Assembly (NCBI GenBank): GCA_004356105.1
Contig: SMYC01000152.1
Coordinates: 1 to 64,000 of the forward strand
DNA length: 64,000 bases
Direction of reading: 5' to 3'
Origin: Acidobacteriota bacterium
GTDB taxonomy: Bacteria > Acidobacteriota > Vicinamibacteria > Marinacidobacterales > SMYC01
Notes under the pieces: model-generated
What the model was told of the DNA's origin: nothing
The model's input: only the letters and a program-made list of their open reading frames with translations
Databases searched by the model: none
Part shown: one piece after another, positions 17,731-27,394 of the stretch
Position numbering within the stretch: the stretch's first letter is position 1
Layout of the letters: each line of letters starts with the position of its first letter
Program-made: the position numbers and the translations under genes

Positions 17731-18170
17731 TGCTCCTTCCCGACGTGAATGTCTTGATCTACGCCCATCGGGAGGACTCGACTTCGGATCATCCACGGTA
17801 CGCGGAATGGCTGACCCAGCTCGCCACCGGGCCACAGCCGTTCGCCCTTTCTGTGCTCACACTTTCCGGACTCGTCAGAATCGTGACGAACCGACGCATC
17901 TTCAAGCGTCCCTCAACGCTGGACGAGGTGTTTGCCTTCACGACAGAGCTCATCCGACGACCCACTGCCCGGGTCGTCGCTCCAGGCCCCGACCATCTCT
18001 CGATCTTCGAGCAGCTCTGTCGGGAGTCGGATGCGGCCGGCAAACTGGTCGCCGACGCACAGCACGCCGCAGTGGCGATCGAGCACGGCTGTACGATGGT
18101 GACCACAGACTCCGACTTCGACCGCTTTCCCGGACTCCGTTGGCAGCATCCCCTCCGCCCCGCACCCTGA
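17730..18170 (+). CDS. vapC: PIN-domain toxin ribonuclease (VapC-like, TIGR00028-type)
   Basis: The 146-residue protein has the PIN-domain acid residues in LPDVNVLIYAHRED, LVADAQHAAVAIEHG and VTTDSDFDRFPGLRW, and the LSGLVRIVTNRRIF segment typical of the TIGR00028 group best known from mycobacteria. VapC toxins are Mg-dependent RNases that cleave tRNA or rRNA and halt growth when not held by VapB. It is encoded immediately after the antitoxin and ends 12 bp before the 3' end of the convergent ABC permease gene. Confidence 0.92.
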   Translation: MLLPDVNVLIYAHREDSTSDHPRYAEWLTQLATGPQPFALSVLTLSGLVRIVTNRRIFKRPSTLDEVFAFTTELIRRPTARVVAPGPDHLSIFEQLCRESDAAGKLVADAQHAAVAIEHGCTMVTTDSDFDRFPGLRWQHPLRPAP

Positions 18171-18181
18171 GCTATCTAACT

Positions 18182-18952
18182 CTAACGTTGCCGCGACGGC
18201 CGCCACTCGAGGAAAAGCTTCTCGAAGAGCATCACGGCACTCGTCCCCGCGGACGTGAAGAGCGTGATCGACAATAGGCTCGCGAAGACGAGCGGCGTGT
18301 CCAAGTTTGACTGCGCGCTCAATATCAGATAACCGACACCTCGATTGCCGCCGATGAACTCTCCGACGATCGAGCCCACGAGCGCGAGTGGGAAAGCGAC
18401 CTTCACGGCGTCGCTGAGATAAGGAACGGCGTTCATGAGCCGCACTTTCCAGAAGATGCGCAGCTCCGTCCCACCGAAGAGCCGTGCGAGGTCGAGGATA
18501 TCGGGCTGGATCTCAGAGAGCCCGGTCGCCGCGTTGACGAAGACCGGAAAGAGCGCGAGCAGAAAGGCGAGGAGGACCTTCGGCTCCGCGCCGAGGCCGA
18601 GCCACGTCACCAGAAGCGGGGCTATCGCGATCTTCGGGATGCCGTTGAACGCGGCGAAGAGCGGCAGGATGACGGATTGCAGGGGCTTGACGTAGGTCAC
18701 GACCAGGGCGAGCGCGACGCCCGCAACGAGCGCCATCACGAGCCCCGCGAGCGTCGTGGCGGCCGTCACCGCCAAGTGCTCCATTTGCACGGGGAGTGTC
18801 TGCCAGAACTTTTTAAAAATCACGGAGGGGGCCGGCAGGAGATATTCGGGCATCTCGGCCGCCAATACGCCGTACTCCCAGGCAAGCAGCGCGGCGAGAA
18901 CAACGGCGAGCGAAAGAGCGAGCTTCAAAGCGCCTCCCGAACGGCGGCGCAT
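18182..18952 (-). CDS. ABC transporter permease, NitT/TauT type (BPD_transp_1)
   Basis: The 256-residue protein has about six membrane helices and the cytoplasmic coupling region (IFWKVRLMNAVPYLSDAVKVAFPLALVGSIVGEF) of SsuC/TauC-like permeases. The start is the ATG at 18952 (MRRRSGGALKLALSL); the 19132 start in the track adds 60 shadow residues from the ATPase gene. It overlaps the ATPase stop by 28 bp, so the two are one operon. With that ATPase and the binding protein at 16403 it should form an importer. Confidence 0.9.
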   Translation of the reverse strand: MRRRSGGALKLALSLAVVLAALLAWEYGVLAAEMPEYLLPAPSVIFKKFWQTLPVQMEHLAVTAATTLAGLVMALVAGVALALVVTYVKPLQSVILPLFAAFNGIPKIAIAPLLVTWLGLGAEPKVLLAFLLALFPVFVNAATGLSEIQPDILDLARLFGGTELRIFWKVRLMNAVPYLSDAVKVAFPLALVGSIVGEFIGGNRGVGYLILSAQSNLDTPLVFASLLSITLFTSAGTSAVMLFEKLFLEWRPSRQR

Positions 18953-19662
18953 AGCTCGACGAAGGCCGGATCCTTCAACGTTCCCACGTCCCGGGGCCGC
19001 GCCAGATCGACCGGGACCACGGCCTTGGCGCGTCCCGGCCGCGGCGTCATCACGATGACTTTGTCCGACAGGAGCACGGCCTCGGTGATGCTGTGGGTGA
19101 CGAAGAGCACGGTGTTCTTGGTCTCCGACCAAATGCGCTGCAGCTCGAAGCCCATCTTCTCACGCGTCATGACGTCGAGCGCCCCGAAAGGCTCGTCCAT
19201 CAGAAGAAGCGTAGGGTCGAGCAAGAGAGCGCGACAGATCGCGACGCGCTGCTGCATCCCACCGGAGAGCTCGTGCGGATAGTTGTGCTCGAAGCCGTCG
19301 AGTCCGGTGAGGACTATGAGCTCCTTGGCGCGTTCGCGAAAAGCACCGGGCCGCTTGCCGCGCATCTCCGCGGCGAAGAGCACGTTTGAGAGCGTTCGCC
19401 TCCACGGCAGGAGCACGGGCGCCTGAAACACCATGGCCGCGTTTCGGACCGGCCCATCGACCGTTTCGCCGGAAGCGCGGACCATCCCCGAGCTCGGGCG
19501 CTCGAGGCCCGCGACGATCCGCAAGGTCGTGGACTTGCCGCAGCCGCTCGGCCCGACGAGTGCAACAAACTCGTTCGCGTCGACTTCGAAGGACAGCCCG
19601 TCGATCGCGATCTGTCGCGCGAACGTTTTCTGCAAGGAGCGGACGCTGATGGCCGTCGGCAT
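18925..19662 (-). CDS. ABC transporter ATP-binding protein, NitT/TauT type
   Basis: The 245-residue ATPase has Walker A GPSGCGKST, the Q-loop FQAPVLLPWR, the signature LSGGMQQRVAICRALLLDP, Walker B LLLMDEPFGALD and the switch His in VLFVTHSITEA, all in the expected order and as in SsuB/TauB. It drives uptake through the downstream permease. It starts 26 bp after the acyl-CoA synthetase stop, so synthetase, ATPase and permease are probably one transcript. Confidence 0.94.
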   Translation of the reverse strand: MPTAISVRSLQKTFARQIAIDGLSFEVDANEFVALVGPSGCGKSTTLRIVAGLERPSSGMVRASGETVDGPVRNAAMVFQAPVLLPWRRTLSNVLFAAEMRGKRPGAFRERAKELIVLTGLDGFEHNYPHELSGGMQQRVAICRALLLDPTLLLMDEPFGALDVMTREKMGFELQRIWSETKNTVLFVTHSITEAVLLSDKVIVMTPRPGRAKAVVPVDLARPRDVGTLKDPAFVELCAAVREAL

Positions 19663-19688
19663 CGCGCGCGCCTCCCCTCAGCCTCGCC

Positions 19689-21668
19689 TTAGGCTCGCGA
19701 GGCGTAGTCGGTGCGGAGACGTCTTCGCATGACCTTGTTGGACGCGGTGCGAGGGACGGACTCGGTGATGACGACGTCGTGGATTTTGAAGAGGGGGTTC
19801 AAATGTTCGGCGATTCGCTTGGCCAGCTCGCTCTTCAAGTCGGCCGGCACGATCTCCTGCTCGACAACGACATAGAGCACGAGTCGATCCGCGCCCTCGC
19901 CGCCAGGCTGGACCGCGATGGCAGCGCTCTCATAGACGGACGGGTGGTCGTCGACGACGCGCTCGATCTCGAGCGAGCCTACCTTGATGCCACCGAGGTT
20001 CATCGTATCGTCGGCGCGGCCTTGCGCCTTGAAGCAGCCTTTCGCGAGGCGCGCGAGCTGGTCGCCGTGGCGGCGAAGCGCTTCGCCGGCCGGCCCGGAA
20101 GGACAGCCTTCGTAGTACACGGCGTGGTGATCTTTGTTCAAGAGCTCTTGGGACAGGCCTATGGATGGAGGGACGAGGAAACTCTCCCCGGTCTCGCCTT
20201 CGAGAACGACCTTTCCTTCGTCGTCGAGAACCAAGACCTCGATACCGAGCGCCGGGGTCGTGAACGTCGACGGTGAAGCGTTGTGCAGCACGGTACCGGC
20301 GAGATGGCCGCCGCCGATCTCGGTGCCGCCGAGATATTCGATGACGGGCACCCGGTAGTCGGCGCGACTCATGAGCCACAAATAGTCCTCGGTGTTGGAG
20401 GCTTCACCCGTCGAGGTAAACACACGGAGCTTTGGCCAATCACCCGGCGATACGCTCTCGCGCGCACGCCAGTTGCGCACCATCGCGGGCACGACACCGA
20501 GCATCGTAGCGCCGGCATCGCGCACGAATCGGGTGAACCCCTCTCCCGCGGGGGCGCCTTCGTAGAGTGCCATCGTCGCCCGGTTCAGGAGACTCGCGTA
20601 AATGAGCCACGGTCCCATCATCCATCCGATGTTCGTTGGCCAGCACAAAACGTCGCCGCTATGAACGTCCTGATGAAAATGCGCGTCCATCGCGCTCTTT
20701 ATGGGCGTGAGCTCGCTCCAAGGTATCGCTTTGGGGGTACCCGTGGTGCCCGATGAGAAGAGCACGTTCGTCACATGATCGGGGTCCGACAGAAAGCCAG
20801 GCGTCTCGGTCCGTTCGGATAGAAAATCGCTCCAAGCCAGATCGCGAGGCTCGAGCTTACCCGCCTCGACCTCAACCACGACGGCGAAGGGACGCGCTTC
20901 GAGCTGCTCGATAGCGGCCCGGACTTTGGGATAGAGCGCAATCTTGCGTCCGGCGCGCTCATAGCTCGCGACCGTCACGACGGCCCGGGCAGCGGCAATC
21001 TCCATTCGGCTCGCGAGCTCCTCGGACGAGAAACTATCCGCTATCGACACGACACGGCAACCGGACCTGACCGTTCCGAGATAGGCAACTACGCATTCGG
21101 GCGTCATCGGCATGTAGAGGGCGACGCTGTCGCCCGGCTCGAGCCCGTGCTCCGCCAGTCCGTTTGCAAACTGGTTCACACGCTCTTCGAGCTCATGGTA
21201 GCTCAGCCGTTCGACGGTTCCGTCCTCCTCGCGCCCGTAGAGGATCGCGGAAGTCTCTTCCGGAGCTTGGAAGCAACTTCGCGTGATCTCGAGCGTTGCG
21301 CCCGCAAACCAACGAGGATGCTCGGGGCCGTCCGAAAGGTCGAGGACCATGTCCGCGTTCTTCTCGAAGAGGATCCCGAGCCGGGCAACGACCCGCTCCC
21401 AAAACTCCCCGCGATGATCGAGGGTGTATCGATGGAGCGCCTTGTAATCATCGAGACCCAGCTCGGACGCAAAAGACGACAAGTTCGAACGCTCCTGGGT
21501 CGCCGCACTCGGCCACCATGCGGGAGGCGGCCCATCCTCGGTTGGCCAATCACGATAAGCGCTCTTGAACGTGTTCCAATGTTCCGAAAAAGGCAGGCTC
21601 TCACCGCCTTGGACGCGCTCGACGAAGCGCCTCCATCTTTGCTCGCCCGCTCGCGGTCGGTTATTCAT
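19689..21668 (-). CDS. Acyl-CoA synthetase (AMP-forming), acetyl/acetoacetyl-CoA synthetase-like
   Basis: The 659-residue enzyme has an ACAS_N-like N-terminal region, the AMP-binding P-loop FSSGTTGTPKAIPW, and a C-terminal domain with NLGGIKVGSLEIERVV and the catalytic-lysine region RTASNKVMRRRLR. It activates a carboxylic acid to its CoA thioester. The overall layout resembles plant AAE17/18-like and acetoacetyl-CoA synthetases more than bacterial Acs. Because the ABC transporter genes follow it, it may activate the imported acid; this is inference. The ATG at 21668 has no clear ribosome site. Confidence 0.85.
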   Translation of the reverse strand: MNNRPRAGEQRWRRFVERVQGGESLPFSEHWNTFKSAYRDWPTEDGPPPAWWPSAATQERSNLSSFASELGLDDYKALHRYTLDHRGEFWERVVARLGILFEKNADMVLDLSDGPEHPRWFAGATLEITRSCFQAPEETSAILYGREEDGTVERLSYHELEERVNQFANGLAEHGLEPGDSVALYMPMTPECVVAYLGTVRSGCRVVSIADSFSSEELASRMEIAAARAVVTVASYERAGRKIALYPKVRAAIEQLEARPFAVVVEVEAGKLEPRDLAWSDFLSERTETPGFLSDPDHVTNVLFSSGTTGTPKAIPWSELTPIKSAMDAHFHQDVHSGDVLCWPTNIGWMMGPWLIYASLLNRATMALYEGAPAGEGFTRFVRDAGATMLGVVPAMVRNWRARESVSPGDWPKLRVFTSTGEASNTEDYLWLMSRADYRVPVIEYLGGTEIGGGHLAGTVLHNASPSTFTTPALGIEVLVLDDEGKVVLEGETGESFLVPPSIGLSQELLNKDHHAVYYEGCPSGPAGEALRRHGDQLARLAKGCFKAQGRADDTMNLGGIKVGSLEIERVVDDHPSVYESAAIAVQPGGEGADRLVLYVVVEQEIVPADLKSELAKRIAEHLNPLFKIHDVVITESVPRTASNKVMRRRLRTDYASRA

Positions 21669-21785
21669 CTAAAAGACTTCGAGGAGGAGAAGCTCGGCCG
21701 AAAGAGACGGTCGGTCGGAAAGAAAGGGAGGGAGGATTCCCGACCGCCGCAACTGAGAGCCGATGGCTTAACCGCTGTTACCTGA

Positions 21786-22982
21786 TTAAGATTTCCCCCT
21801 TCTCAGAAAAGTCGGGACGTCGAGGTCTTCTCCGTCCACTGTTTCAACGGTGTCGAAATCGAGGTCGGCAGCGAGGTTTTGCGCACCTTTGCGATAGAAC
21901 TCCTCACTTCCAGCGGCGATTTTTTCCTTCGGCGGCTTGTAGTTTTGGATATCGACCGGCGTCACCGTCTGCCGCCGACGGCTACTTTCGTGACGGTTGA
22001 AGCCTGTCGCGATGACGGTGACCTTGATCTTGCCGGTCATCTTCGGATCGACAACAGCACCGAAGATGATGTTCGCATCGACGTCGGCCGCTTCGTAGAT
22101 TATCGAGGATGCGTCGTTCACTTCGAGAAGGCTCATATCTTCGCCTCCAGTAATGTTGATGATGACGCCCTTGGCGCCGTCGACCGAAGCGTCCTCGAGG
22201 AGCGGGCTGCTGATGGCCATCTTGGCGGCATCTTCCGCACGCTTCTCGCCTTCCGCGATACCCGTTCCCATCACGGCGTCGCCCATACCGCGCATGATGG
22301 TGCGCACATCGGCGAAGTCCAGATTGATGAGACCCGGCACCGTGATCAGATCGGAGATGCCTTGAACGGCTTGACGCAGCACATCGTCGGCCTTGCTGAA
22401 CGCGTCCGAGAGCGATGTCGTGCGCTCGACGGTCTGCAGCAAACGATCGTTCGGGATCGAGATGAGCGTATCCACCTGCTCCCGTAGCTCGCGTACGCCT
22501 TCTTCCGCTTGCTGCTGCCGGCGGCGCCCCTCGAAGGTGAAGGGCTTGGTGACAACGGCAACCGTGAGCGCCCCGAGCTCGCTCGCGAGAGAAGCGACGA
22601 TCGGGGCACCCCCCGTGCCCGTGCCCCCGCCGAGCCCGGCGGTGATGAACACCATGTCCGCGCCCTCAATGGCTTCGATAATTTTCTCGGTATCCTCGAG
22701 CGCGGCCTGCCGGCCGATCTCGGGATCCGCGCCGCAGCCGAGTCCTTTGGTGAGCTTCGCACCGAGCGTGATTTTGTCGGGCGCACGGCTCGCTGCAAGC
22801 GATTGCTGATCGGTGTTCGCCGCCAGAAACTCCACGCCTGCAATTCTTGATTCGATCATTCGATTGACGGCGTTGCTCCCGCCGCCTCCGACCCCGATGA
22901 CTTTGATGCGGGCTTTGGTCTCGGTACTGTCATCTAAAGACACCCGCGGAGCGGGGTTGTCTTCTTCGAAACGAATCCTCAT
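21786..22982 (-). CDS. ftsZ: Cell division GTPase FtsZ
   Basis: FtsZ polymerises into the cytokinetic ring. The 398 residues show the tubulin-like nucleotide site ([24 protein letters not shown]), the T7 synergy loop ([14 protein letters not shown]) and the conserved C-terminal peptide [11 protein letters not shown], which binds FtsA and ZipA-type partners. The ATG at 22982 follows GGGAGG. It is the last gene of the dcw cluster and starts 27 bp after ftsA. Confidence 0.98.
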   Translation of the reverse strand: MRIRFEEDNPAPRVSLDDSTETKARIKVIGVGGGGSNAVNRMIESRIAGVEFLAANTDQQSLAASRAPDKITLGAKLTKGLGCGADPEIGRQAALEDTEKIIEAIEGADMVFITAGLGGGTGTGGAPIVASLASELGALTVAVVTKPFTFEGRRRQQQAEEGVRELREQVDTLISIPNDRLLQTVERTTSLSDAFSKADDVLRQAVQGISDLITVPGLINLDFADVRTIMRGMGDAVMGTGIAEGEKRAEDAAKMAISSPLLEDASVDGAKGVIINITGGEDMSLLEVNDASSIIYEAADVDANIIFGAVVDPKMTGKIKVTVIATGFNRHESSRRRQTVTPVDIQNYKPPKEKIAAGSEEFYRKGAQNLAADLDFDTVETVDGEDLDVPTFLRRGKS

Positions 22983-23009
22983 GGTTCCCTCCCTTGCTCT
23001 GTCACTGCT

Positions 23010-24254
23010 TCAACCTCCTGAAATAGAAACGTTCACCAAACGGCGGAACCGTTCCCAAAATTTCCACCACGGACCCGAAGCGCTCGATGGGATCAGCTTG
23101 TTGCTCCGGATATGGTGGGCGTAGAGCACGAGCCCTACCGCGGTGGCGTAAGACGGATTGGCCACGACATCGACGAGGCCTCCGACACCGCTCGGCGTGC
23201 CGCAACGGATCGGCATGTCGAAAATACGATCGGCGACCTCGGGGAGCCCCTCGAGCGCCGCGCTCCCTCCCGTAAAAACGATCCCCGAGTTCAAGACACG
23301 CTCATAGCCCGCACGTTGGATTTCTTCGTAGACGAGGTGGCAAATCTCCTCGGCCCGCGGTTGGAGGATGTCAGAGAGAAGCTGCCGCCCGAGTATGCGT
23401 GCTTTGCGCCCGCCGACGCTGGGCACTTCGATCGTGTCCTCGTCCGAGACCATCGTGGCGAGACAGCACCCATATTTCTTCTTGATCTTCTCGGCCTCGG
23501 CGATCGGCGTCCTGAGACCCACGGCGACATCGTTCGTGAAGTGGTCGCCACCTATCGGGAGAACCGACGTGTGCCAAATCGTGCCTTTGTCGAAAATCGC
23601 GAGATCCGTCGTGCCGCCGCCGATGTCGACGAGCGCCACCCCTAGCTCCTTCTCATCCGGCGTCAATACGGCTTCGGCGGCCGCGAGCTGCTCGAGCACG
23701 GTCTCCGTCACCTCCATCCCGGCGCGGTTCACGCAGGTCACGATGTTCTGCGTCGCCGTCGTCCCGGACGTGATGATGTGGACGTTCGCCTCGAGACGCG
23801 ATCCCGTCATCCCCGTTGGATCATTGATACCGTCATGGCCGTCGACGACGAATTCCTGCGGGAGCACATGAACGATCTCGCGATCATTGGGAAGAGAGAT
23901 CGCTTTCGCGGCATCGATGGCACGAAAGACGTCTTCCCGCGTGATCTCTCGATTCTTGTTCGTTATAGCAACGACGGCTCGGCTGTTGAAGCCTTTGATG
24001 TGACTGCCCGCGAGGCCGACATGCGCGCGCTCGATCTCGACACCGGCCATGAGCTCGGCCTCGTCCACCACCCGCTTGATGGAATCCACTGTCTGCTCGA
24101 GGTTTATGACCATCCCTTTGCGCAGTCCTTTGGATCCGGTGGAGCCGATACCGATGATGTCGATGCGCCCCTCTTCTGTAACTTCGGCGACGATAGCCGT
24201 GACCTTCGTCGTGCCGATGTCGAGGCCTACGATGTATTTGTCTCGTTTGCTCAG
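23010..24254 (-). CDS. ftsA: Cell division protein FtsA, with a non-canonical start codon
   Basis: FtsA is the actin-like membrane tether of FtsZ. The protein begins at about SKRDKYIVGLDIGTTKVTA, shows the ATPase motifs VVDIGGG-like VALVDIGGGTTDLAIF and GIVFTGGSAALEG, and ends in an amphipathic helix (WKFWERFRRLV). The ORF track gives 673 residues starting at 25031, but the first 260 are a shadow of ftsQ. No ATG, GTG or TTG lies in frame between ftsQ and the ATP site. The likely start is CTG at 24254, overlapping the ftsQ stop as CTGA nine bases after GGAGG, or ATT at 24257 six bases after it. Confidence 0.93.
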   Translation of the reverse strand: MSKRDKYIVGLDIGTTKVTAIVAEVTEEGRIDIIGIGSTGSKGLRKGMVINLEQTVDSIKRVVDEAELMAGVEIERAHVGLAGSHIKGFNSRAVVAITNKNREITREDVFRAIDAAKAISLPNDREIVHVLPQEFVVDGHDGINDPTGMTGSRLEANVHIITSGTTATQNIVTCVNRAGMEVTETVLEQLAAAEAVLTPDEKELGVALVDIGGGTTDLAIFDKGTIWHTSVLPIGGDHFTNDVAVGLRTPIAEAEKIKKKYGCCLATMVSDEDTIEVPSVGGRKARILGRQLLSDILQPRAEEICHLVYEEIQRAGYERVLNSGIVFTGGSAALEGLPEVADRIFDMPIRCGTPSGVGGLVDVVANPSYATAVGLVLYAHHIRSNKLIPSSASGPWWKFWERFRRLVNVSISGG

Positions 24255-25129
24255 AATGACGCACCTCCGGGGACGAATGTGGCCGCGGTATAAATCCCGC
24301 GTCCGTTGAATCCTTTGGCTCCCGCGACGTCTCTCAGCCGCAGATAAATCCTTCCGTCGAATCTCAAATCGACAGCGTCGAGCGCGTTGTAGCGCTTCTG
24401 TAACCCGTCCAAGAGCGGGACGAGCCTCTCGAGGCGCTCGACCATCGTCGCGCTGTTCACGAGGAACGTGACCGCCGGCTCCCGAAGTCGAACGGTCACC
24501 GAGCGTTCGCCCTCGGAGACGTCGAGCTCCGAGACCAGAGCCGAAAGCGATTCCCGCTCCATGAGCGCCGCCGCCATTCGCCCTGCAAGTGCGGCCCGTG
24601 CGGGGACGACACCATCGACGTCCCGCAGACCGCGTATCAGCACGAGCTTTTCGATGTTGTAATGCGGCGCTAGCTCGTCGAGCATCGTACCGTCTGCAGC
24701 CAAGAGATAGAGCTCGCCCAAGACCGCGACCGCGACCGGTGAGCGCTCCGCGATCCGGAGCGTCAGCGTTCGCGGCAATACCCGCTCGATCTCGACTTCG
24801 CGCACCCAAGCAGAGCGAAGGAGTCTCTCTCGCACGACTTCGAGATCGAGCGTCAGAATATTGGCGCCTTCGGAGAGCTCGAGCAGCTCCAGGATCTCGC
24901 CATCCGAAAGCTGCTCGTTGCCTAGAACGAGCACACGGGCCACGGCGAGCTCGGGTGCCTGTCCCGCGATCGTCACCGTCCAGACGAAAGCGGCGGCGAG
25001 CCCGAGGAAAGCTGCGAGCAAAGCGAACCACCGGAGCACGAGACCGCGGAGCCGGCGCCCCGGGCGAACACGTTGCCTCCTGCCGCGGAGAAAGCGCTCG
25101 GGTGGGGACGGCGTCCTTTTCAGTTCCAC
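24251..25129 (-). CDS. ftsQ: Cell division protein FtsQ
   Basis: FtsQ is a bitopic divisome protein. The 292 residues have a basic cytoplasmic N-terminus, one membrane helix (WFALLAAFLGLAAAFVWTV), a POTRA domain (VARVLVLGNEQLSDGEILEL...) and the beta domain ending at about LDAVDLRFDGRIYLR. The GTG start at 25129 overlaps the murB 3' end by 10 bp, and its stop overlaps the non-canonical ftsA start. Confidence 0.93.
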   Translation of the reverse strand: MELKRTPSPPERFLRGRRQRVRPGRRLRGLVLRWFALLAAFLGLAAAFVWTVTIAGQAPELAVARVLVLGNEQLSDGEILELLELSEGANILTLDLEVVRERLLRSAWVREVEIERVLPRTLTLRIAERSPVAVAVLGELYLLAADGTMLDELAPHYNIEKLVLIRGLRDVDGVVPARAALAGRMAAALMERESLSALVSELDVSEGERSVTVRLREPAVTFLVNSATMVERLERLVPLLDGLQKRYNALDAVDLRFDGRIYLRLRDVAGAKGFNGRGIYTAATFVPGGASF

Positions 25130-26022
25130 GTCATGATCTCCGTCTCGAGCTCGACCGACAACTCTTTTCGTACGCGTGTTCTTACGATGTCGATGAGATC
25201 GAGAATCTCCGATGCCCGGGCCGCGCCGTCATGCACGATGAAGTTCGCATGCACCTCGGAGATGCGCGCTTCCCCGAGGCGGAATCCTTTGAGCCCGAGC
25301 TCGTCGAGGAGCTTTCCCGCCGAGGCGCCTTCCGGGTTCTTGAAAATGCATCCGGAGCTCTTGACACCGACGGGCTGCGTCTCCTTGCGGAAGCGCATAT
25401 GCTTATCCATGTCGGCGCGGACGGCCCGCGGCTCATCTTCGGCGAGCACGAGCCGCACATGCGCAACGATCAAGTCTCGGCCGAAGGAAGACGCGCGGTA
25501 GCGAAAATCGATCGCGTCCCCGGCGAGCGTCAAAGGTCCCCTGCTGAGCGAAACGGCGACTACCTCATGGACGAGGGGCCCAATCGAGAATTGGTAGGCC
25601 CCCGCATTCATCGTCAACACGCCGCCGAGAGAGCCTGGAATACCGACGCCGGCTTCGAGTCCACGCAAGCCTTTTGCGGTGGCTTTGCGCACGAGCGTCG
25701 GGAAGTGTACACCCGCCCCGGCTTGCACCAGGCCACCTTCCTCGAAGCGAATCTCGTCGAGCGCTCGCGTGTGCAACACGATGCCGCGGACCCCCGCGTC
25801 GCTCACGAGCACGTTGCTACCCGCGCCGAGAACGCGTACCGGCACGTCCTCCGCCCGCGCTAGGTCGAGGACCGCGCTCAACTCCTCCACCGTGCGGGGA
25901 CGAACCAATAGCTCGGCGGGCCCGCCGATCCGAATGGTCGTATAGCGCGCAAGCTTTTCTTCATGGAAGCAAGGGATCTCCCGTGCTTCGAGCTCACGCG
26001 CAATCCTGTTAGGCCCGCCCAC
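25120..26022 (-). CDS. murB: UDP-N-acetylenolpyruvoylglucosamine reductase MurB
   Basis: MurB reduces enolpyruvyl-UDP-GlcNAc to UDP-MurNAc using FAD and NADPH. FAD-binding segments [12 protein letters not shown] and [14 protein letters not shown] are present. The proton-donor motif reads SSGCIFKNP, so Cys replaces the Ser of E. coli MurB, a variant I recall from other bacteria. The start is GTG at 26022, six bases after GGAGG, rather than the TTG at 26037; this gives 300 residues and a 14-bp overlap with murC. Confidence 0.94.
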   Translation of the reverse strand: MGGPNRIARELEAREIPCFHEEKLARYTTIRIGGPAELLVRPRTVEELSAVLDLARAEDVPVRVLGAGSNVLVSDAGVRGIVLHTRALDEIRFEEGGLVQAGAGVHFPTLVRKATAKGLRGLEAGVGIPGSLGGVLTMNAGAYQFSIGPLVHEVVAVSLSRGPLTLAGDAIDFRYRASSFGRDLIVAHVRLVLAEDEPRAVRADMDKHMRFRKETQPVGVKSSGCIFKNPEGASAGKLLDELGLKGFRLGEARISEVHANFIVHDGAARASEILDLIDIVRTRVRKELSVELETEIMTWN

Positions 26023-27394
26023 GCACAACCTCCGCAAGCTTGTCCGATACGGTCGTCACGCTTCCCGCTCCGAGCGTCAGGACGAGATCGCCTTCCTCGA
26101 GCGTGTCGCGGAGCGCCTCCGGCACATCGTCGATCTCGGAAACGAAGCGCACGTGCCGGTGGCCGTGCTCCTTGATCCCTTCAGCAAGTCGCTCCCCGCT
26201 CACTCCCGGCCGAGGCTCCTCGCCCGCCGGATAGATTTCCGTGACGACGAGCAAGTCCGCTTGATGAAAAGCTCGGCAAAACTCTTCGAAGAGAGCCTCG
26301 ACACGCGAAAAGCGGTGAGGCTGAAAGATGACCACGGTGCGCCGTGCGAAGGCGTCCTTTGCTGTCGCGAGCGTCGCGCGAATCTCCGTGGGGTGGTGCC
26401 CGTAATCATCGACAACGAGAATCCCCGCCGCGTCGGCCTTCACTTGAAAACGACGGTCCACGCCCGAAAAAGATTCGAGCCCGGAGCGGATTTGGTCGAG
26501 CTCGAGGCCGAGCTCGAGACCGACGCCGATCGCGGCCAGACTGTTCAAGACATTCATACGTCCCGGAATCTGCAGGCGCACCTCACCGACGGACTGCCCG
26601 GAGAGCTTCAGCTCGAAACGCGAGCGCGCGCCTTCGAGCCGGACGTCTTGTGCCGAGATATCGGCCTGTGAAGAAAATCCATAGGTCACGTGACGGCGGC
26701 GAATCCTCGGCAAAATGTCCTGCACCCGCTCCTCGTCGAGGCAGAGAATGGAGGCGCCGTAAAAAGGCACTTGGTTCACGAAGTCGACGAAGGCCGTTTC
26801 GAGATCGTCCATGTCTCGATAGGTTTCCATGTGCTCGTAATCGATCCCGGTGACGATGGCGAGAACGGGAGACAATTGCAGGAAGCTTCGGTCCGATTCG
26901 TCCGCCTCGACCACCATGAGATCGGAGCCCCCCAGCTTCGCGTTTCCGCCGAGCGCCGCGATGCGCCCGCCAATGACCATCGTGGGGTCGAGGCCGGCGC
27001 TGTCGAGAAGCACGGCCACCATCGACGTAGTCGTCGTCTTCCCGTGCGAGCCCGCGACCGCGATGCCGTATTTGAGTCGCATGAGCTCCGCGAGCATTTC
27101 GGCCCGAGGAATAATCGGGATTTGCAGCTTTGTTGCTTCCACCACTTCCGGGTTGTCGTCACGCACCGCGGAGGAAATGACGACTACATCCACATCTTGC
27201 ACGTGCTCGACACGGTGAGAGGCGCCCACTTTCGCTCCGAGCTTCGTGAGCCGCTCGGTCGACGGTGAGCTCTTCAGATCACTACCGCTCACGCTATAGC
27301 CGAGGTTCAGAAGCACTTCGGCGATACCGCTCATGCCTATTCCGCCGATGCCCACGAAGTGAACCCGCGTCTTTTTCGAGAAAAGAGCGCTCAC
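26009..27394 (-). CDS. murC: UDP-N-acetylmuramate--L-alanine ligase MurC
   Basis: MurC adds the first amino acid, L-Ala, to UDP-MurNAc. The 461 residues show the N-terminal UDP-binding loop ([16 protein letters not shown]), the ATP loop [11 protein letters not shown], and the Mur ligase middle and C-terminal domains ([12 protein letters not shown]). The GTG start overlaps the murG stop as GTGA, consistent with coupling in the dcw operon. Confidence 0.96.
   Translation of the reverse strand: MSALFSKKTRVHFVGIGGIGMSGIAEVLLNLGYSVSGSDLKSSPSTERLTKLGAKVGASHRVEHVQDVDVVVISSAVRDDNPEVVEATKLQIPIIPRAEMLAELMRLKYGIAVAGSHGKTTTTSMVAVLLDSAGLDPTMVIGGRIAALGGNAKLGGSDLMVVEADESDRSFLQLSPVLAIVTGIDYEHMETYRDMDDLETAFVDFVNQVPFYGASILCLDEERVQDILPRIRRRHVTYGFSSQADISAQDVRLEGARSRFELKLSGQSVGEVRLQIPGRMNVLNSLAAIGVGLELGLELDQIRSGLESFSGVDRRFQVKADAAGILVVDDYGHHPTEIRATLATAKDAFARRTVVIFQPHRFSRVEALFEEFCRAFHQADLLVVTEIYPAGEEPRPGVSGERLAEGIKEHGHRHVRFVSEIDDVPEALRDTLEEGDLVLTLGAGSVTTVSDKLAEVVRGRA

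Noticed and set aside
17913-18206. Minus-strand ORFs opposite VapC
   Set aside because: No motif, no ribosome site, and fully covered by the well-supported PIN-domain gene.
24255-25031. N-terminal 260-residue extension making an FtsQ-FtsA-like fusion
   Set aside because: The extension is the wrong frame of ftsQ, which is a complete and recognisable gene in its own frame.
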